From the NCBI GenBank assembly GCA_029934915.1, contig JAOZLI010000064.1:1-10786 (forward strand): 10,786 nt of DNA. The letters are read 5' to 3'. Position numbers and translations under genes: made by a program. Below are positions 7,444 to 10,786 of the stretch, in pieces. The DNA comes from Desulfocapsa sp. Lineage in GTDB: Bacteria > Desulfobacterota > Desulfobulbia > Desulfobulbales > Desulfocapsaceae. How positions within the stretch are numbered: the first letter of the stretch is position 1; each line of letters opens with the position of its first letter. The notes below the pieces were generated by a model, which searched no databases, was not told the DNA's origin, and saw nothing but the letters and a program-made list of their open reading frames with translations.

Positions 7444-8505
7444 TTAGATTTTTCGTATGAGATGTTCTTTTTTGCAGATGTCCCGTAAAAGTGCAAATTG
7501 GACAAGGGCTTTCTGCAGCGTTTCTTCAGGATGGCTGCATTTGAAATAGATATTTCCCTGCAGGTAATCGGTGAAAAAGCGAAGACCGAGTTCAAAGGTG
7601 ATGGCCTGAATTCCATCGTAAATATACTCTTTGTCTATCTGGCTGAGAAGGTGATCAGTCTCCAGGAAGTAGCTATTCAGTGTGGTTTTACAGAGATCAA
7701 GGTCAAATTTCGTGTCAGCAGGTTTGTCTGCCTTTCCACCGGTCTTACAGATGGAACGTAGACAATCTCCAATGTCATGTTGTAGCAAACCGGGGCCAAC
7801 GGTGTCGAGATCTATGATGCTTACCGCTTTTCCACTTTTCTTATCAAAGAGAATGTTGCCAAGCTTAGGATCCCCATGGATTATTCTTTGCCTGATTTGG
7901 CCATTATTTGCTGCCCGCTCCAGTGAAAGTGCAGTTTCCCGATTTGTTTCTATAAGCTTGTGACAATATTTGATTTCGGATGATGTCTTTTGGGTATTCT
8001 GCAGCGAATCGTAACAATTCAGGTAGGAAGACAGGTGGTGGAAGCCTGGAAGAGGGATCTTGAGTTTCCTTATATCAAGGCCATCCACTCTTGTATGGAA
8101 ATGACCAAGAGCCCATCCTGTTTGCGCTGCCTGCAGGGGCGTTTGCAGGCTTGTAACAGAAATGCTGCGGTCAATGTAGGATAGTGCACGCCAAAGTCCA
8201 TTATCCTTCTCTTGGATCGATAATTTTCCCGTGAGTGTCGGAAGAAGAATAACATCTTCCCAGCGCTGGTCTGCCGGTTTTGCTGTGGTGGACAAATGTT
8301 GGCTCAGGATTTGTAAATTGTGGACAAGTCGCTTCGGAAAGGGGAAAACCTGCGCATTGATGCGTTGCAGGACAATGTTTTTTTCAGTTGAATGTGCCAG
8401 ATAGGTGTCGTTGATATTTCCCTCTCCAAGAATACAGATCTGTACGGTTTCTGGATGAGTGAAATAGTGTTTGAGAATCTCCAGGGAAGGAAAAGACGAT
8501 GTCAT
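7444..8505 (-). CDS. Aminoglycoside-phosphotransferase-fold kinase, N-acetylhexosamine 1-kinase-like
   Basis: The protein has 353 residues with a phosphotransferase (APH) fold. The N-terminal lobe has the nucleotide loop GEGNINDTYLA at 27-37, followed by IVLQRIN at 44-50. The pattern G-x-G-x-I-N-D-T-Y followed by LQRIN is typical of the NahK group, which phosphorylates N-acetylhexosamines at C1 using ATP. The catalytic loop is IIHGDPKLGNILFD at about 208-221, with D212 the probable catalytic base and N217 a metal ligand. The metal-binding segment IIDLDTVGPG is at 230-239. All of these residues are intact. A cytosolic sugar kinase for salvage or for making activated sugars is the best reading; the true substrate may be another sugar or an amino alcohol. 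Its ATG (8503-8505) overlaps the stop of the acyltransferase gene as ATGA, which indicates coupled translation. That pairing suggests glycan or cell-surface work. Confidence 0.85.
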   Translation of the reverse strand: MTSSFPSLEILKHYFTHPETVQICILGEGNINDTYLAHSTEKNIVLQRINAQVFPFPKRLVHNLQILSQHLSTTAKPADQRWEDVILLPTLTGKLSIQEKDNGLWRALSYIDRSISVTSLQTPLQAAQTGWALGHFHTRVDGLDIRKLKIPLPGFHHLSSYLNCYDSLQNTQKTSSEIKYCHKLIETNRETALSLERAANNGQIRQRIIHGDPKLGNILFDKKSGKAVSIIDLDTVGPGLLQHDIGDCLRSICKTGGKADKPADTKFDLDLCKTTLNSYFLETDHLLSQIDKEYIYDGIQAITFELGLRFFTDYLQGNIYFKCSHPEETLQKALVQFALLRDICKKEHLIRKI

Positions 8506-9593
8506 GACGTTTCTTTTTCCTCTGCCGCACGTCGATAATGGGAACTGCGTTGCAAGAAAGGTCGTTCGATATAGCGATAGGACAGGAATGATGTTGCCAG
8601 AATAGTGAGAATCAGACCAGCAAAGGCGAGCCAGGGATCCCGGTCAAAAAGGGAGTATGTCGTGAAAATTTGGAGAATCGGGAAGTGATAAATGTATACC
8701 CCGTACGACATGTCGCCGAATTTTCCCCAGTTACCCAGAGATGGGAGAATCAGTGCAAAAGCAATAACTGCAATCCCCAGCGCCAGTGGATAAAATCCTT
8801 TAAAGAAGAGAGACTCCTGAAGAAGGAAGATGATGCAGGAAAAGGCCAGTGCCTGTTTCCAGTATTTCTTGAATAGAGCAAAGTAGAGATATAGTCCGCC
8901 ACCACTCAGGAAAAAGCTAAGCTGACCGGGAAGTTGTTTCTCAAGTTTTAGATATATTTCCAGGGGATTTGTGAAGTGGAGATAGAGGAACGTGGCCGAC
9001 CAGATAAGAGATGCAAGGTACAGTACACAGAGTACAAGCCACTGTTTTTTTAGCTTGAGGAGCATAAAGATAAGAGGCACAGAGAGATAAAACATTAGCT
9101 CTATTTTGATGGTCCACAGTGGTGCATTAATAACCTGTAATGGATTACCGGTGAAAATTCCGGGAAGATCGGGTTGTAAAAAATTTAAGAAACCAAGATT
9201 TGAAAAAAGATAGCGAAACCAGTCCCTACTAAAAAGAAGGTCTCCCGGTGTTTCAACAAAGAGCAAAGGTAAAAGTGCAGCTGCCAGCAGCACCACAGTG
9301 AAATAGGCAGGATAAATACGTCGAACTCGTTTGTTTAGATAGGACAGGGGGGTGGAAGAACGCTGAAAACTTCTGAAAATTAAAAATCCACTGAGCACAA
9401 AAAAACAGTCGACAGCAATACCCGAATGGAAATATTTGGTGAGTGGGGTAAATACTGAAATTCCACTTACTTCTGCAAGGTGGGCAAAGCATACACTGAA
9501 TGCCAGAAACAGACGTAGAAGATCAAAATTGTTTTTATGTGGGATATCTGCCACTAAATATACCGGGTGACTGGTTCTACCTTTGGGGACCAA
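8502..9593 (-). CDS. Acyltransferase-3 family membrane protein (OafA/YrhL type)
   Basis: The protein has up to 363 residues and about ten hydrophobic segments. These enzymes move acetyl or other acyl groups to sugars of O-antigen, exopolysaccharide or other envelope glycans. Family signs: NNFDLLRL near 21-28 with R27 and H38 in the conserved R-x10-H arrangement, FFVLSGFL at 64-71, RRIYPAY at 91-97, LWTIKIELMFYL at 159-170, MSYGVYIYHFPI at about 295-306 and YIERPF at 341-346 before a basic C-terminal tail. The length is normal for a stand-alone member without a periplasmic SGNH domain. The start is uncertain. The first possible codon in the frame is TTG at 9591-9593 and a GTG lies at 9552-9554 (residue 14); neither has a good ribosome binding site and no ATG is near. 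It is the first gene of the operon with the kinase and the SNF2 ATPase. The perfect hairpin at 9638-9713 lies in its presumed 5' region. Confidence 0.88.
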   Translation of the reverse strand: MVPKGRTSHPVYLVADIPHKNNFDLLRLFLAFSVCFAHLAEVSGISVFTPLTKYFHSGIAVDCFFVLSGFLIFRSFQRSSTPLSYLNKRVRRIYPAYFTVVLLAAALLPLLFVETPGDLLFSRDWFRYLFSNLGFLNFLQPDLPGIFTGNPLQVINAPLWTIKIELMFYLSVPLIFMLLKLKKQWLVLCVLYLASLIWSATFLYLHFTNPLEIYLKLEKQLPGQLSFFLSGGGLYLYFALFKKYWKQALAFSCIIFLLQESLFFKGFYPLALGIAVIAFALILPSLGNWGKFGDMSYGVYIYHFPILQIFTTYSLFDRDPWLAFAGLILTILATSFLSYRYIERPFLQRSSHYRRAAEEKETS

Positions 9594-9637
9594 GCCTTTG
9601 GGGGATCAATCCAGTTTGCTGCAATAACAGGTTTAAA

Positions 9638-9713
9638 GTAGGTTGTGGTTGAGTGTAGCGAAACCCAACAGTTGCTATGATGTTGGGTTTCGCTACACTC
9701 AACCACAACCTAC
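9638..9713. repeat. Perfect 33-bp inverted repeat with 10-nt loop
   Basis: The left arm at 9638-9670 (beginning GTAGGTTGTGG, ending GAAACCCAACA) is matched at all 33 positions by the reverse complement at 9681-9713, around GTTGCTATGA. The core wording, GGGTTTCGCTACACTCAACC, closely resembles hairpin repeats that I recall as widespread in proteobacterial and cyanobacterial genomes and that are often linked to REP-type Y1 transposases; that recollection is from general knowledge and not checked. Having no mismatch over 33 bp suggests recent insertion or active upkeep. It sits about 45 nt upstream of the acyltransferase start, so it would lie in that operon's leader if transcription begins further right. 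It has no T-run suitable for an intrinsic terminator. Confidence 0.9.
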
Positions 9714-9898
9714 AATGTTTCAAATCCCATATTTCCCAAGGTAGAACTAATTAAGAGAATTAAGCGCTAAATATCCAGCATTTTATTTTGCTTTCCGGAA
9801 AGTGCAATAGAAAATGGTAAATGAGTAGTCATTCATTTTTTTCTTTTAAAAACTTGACTTTTTTAGTTTTCCTGTTATTGCTTGCTCCTGAATATTAG

Positions 9899-9910
9899 CT
9901 TTAGCTAAAG
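9899..9910. promoter_or_regulatory. Palindromic 12-mer CTTTAGCTAAAG, possible operator
   Basis: CTTTAGCTAAAG is a perfect palindrome. It overlaps a tandem TTAGCT TTAGCT at 9895-9906. It sits about 90 nt upstream of the carbonic anhydrase start, immediately before the Fur-like box, which is a reasonable place for a dimeric regulator to bind. Chance occurrence in AT-rich DNA is possible. Confidence 0.25.
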
Positions 9911-9911
9911 T

Positions 9912-9930
9912 AATAATATTTATCATTATT
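9912..9930. promoter_or_regulatory. Fur-box-like sequence upstream of the carbonic anhydrase gene
   Basis: AATAATATTTATCATTATT matches the classical 19-bp Fur consensus (GATAATGATAATCATTATC) at 14 of 19 positions, including the whole TCATTAT right half. It lies about 70 nt before the start codon. The background is very AT-rich, which raises the chance of a false match, and a related metal regulator of the Fur family (such as Zur) could not be told apart from sequence alone. Confidence 0.3.
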
Positions 9931-9935
9931 TTATG

Positions 9936-9970
9936 GCAACTGACTCGAATATTGAAGAATGGGCAGTTGC
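9936..9970 (+). promoter_or_regulatory. Stem-loop in the carbonic anhydrase leader
   Basis: GCAACTG (9936-9942) pairs perfectly with CAGTTGC (9964-9970), leaving a 21-nt loop. The stem ends 18 nt before the Shine-Dalgarno sequence, so it would sit in the 5' untranslated region without hiding the ribosome binding site. It could stabilise the mRNA or be incidental. Confidence 0.3.
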
Positions 9971-9988
9971 TCTTTCTATTCTTTTAAC

Positions 9989-9994
9989 GGAGGA
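9989..9994 (+). promoter_or_regulatory. Strong ribosome binding site for the carbonic anhydrase gene
   Basis: GGAGGA at 9989-9994, about 7 nt before the ATG at 10001, is near-perfect. It decides in favour of this start over the upstream in-frame ATG at 9959, which would put 14 unrelated residues in front of a clean signal peptide. Confidence 0.85.
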
Positions 9995-10000
9995 AGTACA

Positions 10001-10783
10001 ATGAAGAAAACATTTTTAAAGTCAATCGTAACTGCCGGATGTTTGCTGGCTCTCACCTGTGGACCCGCTCTTGCGAGTGGAAGTAAAGCGCATAAACCAA
10101 GCCCGGATGAAGCAATTGCCATGCTGAAGGCTGGTAATGAGCGTTTTGTAACCGGTAAAGCAACTCAGCCGCATACTACTGCTGCCCGTCTTGCTTTGGC
10201 AGGAACGGAAGACCAGGGTGATCACGCCTATGCCACAGTAATCACCTGTTCGGATTCCCGTGTTCCTGTGGAGATTCTTTTTGATTCTGGTGTTATGGAT
10301 CTCTTTGTTATTCGTGTGGCTGGAAACGTACTTGATGTTGATGAAGCAGGATCTGTTGAATATGGCCTGGCCCACGTAAACACCCCCGTGTTTGTTGTGC
10401 TTGGCCATACTCAATGTGGTGCTGTAACAGCTGTTACAAACGCAGTTCAGGGACATGGACATCCTCTTGAACGTAATATCCCACCCCTTGTTGACAATAT
10501 TATTCCTGCAGTGAAGAAAGCAATTGCAGATAATCCTAAAGCACATGGCGCAGATGTTATTCCATTTGCAATTGTGGAAAATGTATATCAGGGAATTGAA
10601 GATCTGTTTATGAAAAGCCCTGTGTCCCGTGATATGGTGAATGCAGGTTCTGCTAAGATCGTTGGTGCTATTTATGATGTATCCAACGGTAAAATCGAAT
10701 GGCTGCCAGAGGCCAAAACAACTGAGATTCTGAAAAAAGTTGAAGCCGATCCTAAAAGAGCTATGAACGCAATGGCAGAATAA
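10001..10783 (+). CDS. Exported beta-class carbonic anhydrase
   Basis: The protein has 260 residues and catalyses reversible hydration of CO2 to bicarbonate with a catalytic zinc ion. Residues 1-25 form a signal peptide: MKK, a hydrophobic core (IVTAGCLLALTCG) and an ALA cleavage site before SGSKA, so the enzyme should act in the periplasm. A lipoprotein reading at C14 is weaker because threonine, not leucine, is at -3. The mature part carries the beta-class motifs: CSDSR at 83-87 gives zinc ligand C83 and the D85/R87 pair, and GHTQCG at 135-140 gives ligands H136 and C139. VIRVAGNV lies between them at 103-110. All active-site residues are intact. The GHTQCG form and length fit the bacterial clade of beta enzymes. 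It appears to be a single-gene transcript with its own leader; no bicarbonate transporter or sulfur gene is in view. Such an enzyme would supply or remove bicarbonate at the cell surface. Confidence 0.95.
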   Translation: MKKTFLKSIVTAGCLLALTCGPALASGSKAHKPSPDEAIAMLKAGNERFVTGKATQPHTTAARLALAGTEDQGDHAYATVITCSDSRVPVEILFDSGVMDLFVIRVAGNVLDVDEAGSVEYGLAHVNTPVFVVLGHTQCGAVTAVTNAVQGHGHPLERNIPPLVDNIIPAVKKAIADNPKAHGADVIPFAIVENVYQGIEDLFMKSPVSRDMVNAGSAKIVGAIYDVSNGKIEWLPEAKTTEILKKVEADPKRAMNAMAE

Positions 10784-10786
10784 CTG

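Larger units (their letters stand above)
9594..10000. other. Divergent intergenic region between the acyltransferase operon and the carbonic anhydrase gene
   Basis: No gene of normal size is present in these 407 bases. The left part holds the perfect 33-bp inverted repeat; the rest is strongly AT-rich and must hold promoters for both directions. On the + strand, TTGACT at 9854-9859 resembles a sigma-70 -35 box, and the best -10 at proper spacing (TATTGC, 9876-9881) is poor, so I do not call a promoter with confidence. For the minus-strand operon I cannot identify a promoter. The palindromic 12-mer, Fur-like box, leader hairpin and ribosome binding site are listed separately. Confidence 0.5.

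Noticed and set aside
7425..7616. N-terminal extension of the SNF2 frame overlapping the kinase gene
   Set aside because: The 64 extra residues lie on top of the kinase coding region in another frame, and an in-frame ATG lies 19 nt after the kinase stop.
9959..10000. Upstream in-frame ATG for the carbonic anhydrase
   Set aside because: It would add 14 residues before a clean signal peptide, while the ATG at 10001 has a near-perfect GGAGGA at the right distance.
1..10786. CRISPR array, tRNA, rRNA or riboswitch
   Set aside because: I saw no regularly spaced direct repeats, no tRNA-like fold with a GTTCRA arm, no ribosomal RNA sequence and no recognised riboswitch core.

Overview
The window looks like chromosomal DNA of a Gram-negative bacterium of moderate, slightly AT-leaning base composition. 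The secreted beta-carbonic anhydrase, the YidB/DUF937 protein, the very long SNF2-type ATPase and the IS200-like element would fit a Desulfobulbales-type Desulfobacterota or a related marine proteobacterium. That placement is an impression from gene content and cannot be tested here.

Layout, left to right. (1) The left edge holds a short + strand ORF, probably complete except for the first base of its start codon, ending in a C-terminal membrane segment. (2) A two-gene minus-strand operon (1532 to 366) encodes a YidB/DUF937-like protein followed 9 nt later by a single-pass membrane protein of unknown function. (3) From about 1620 to 2200 lies a decayed IS200/IS605-type insertion sequence: its Y1 (HUH) transposase has an in-frame ochre codon at position 33, and two hairpins lie upstream of its start. 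(4) Immediately beside it is a + strand gene of about 120 codons split by a -1 frameshift exactly at an A AAA AAA heptamer. (5) A gene-free stretch (2583-3236) carries two small hairpins and a roughly 164-nt imperfect palindrome whose mismatches are mostly G.U pairs when read as minus-strand RNA. (6) A minus-strand operon (9593 to 3237) encodes an acyltransferase-3 membrane protein, an N-acetylhexosamine-1-kinase-like phosphotransferase (4-bp ATGA overlap with the first gene) and, 19 nt later, a 1395-residue SNF2-family ATPase. (7) The region between this operon and the last gene contains a perfect 33-bp inverted repeat, a palindromic 12-mer and a Fur-box-like sequence. (8) The window ends with a complete + strand gene for an exported beta-class carbonic anhydrase.

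How the genes may work together. The acyltransferase and kinase are translationally coupled and plausibly act on sugars or surface glycans. The SNF2 ATPase shares their transcript but has no obvious link to that chemistry, and it has no nuclease, methylase or other defence partner here. The carbonic anhydrase stands alone under its own leader. No complete novel system is evident. The features most worth a second look are the strand-biased long RNA-like palindrome downstream of the SNF2 gene, the perfect 33-bp hairpin, and the frameshifted small gene.
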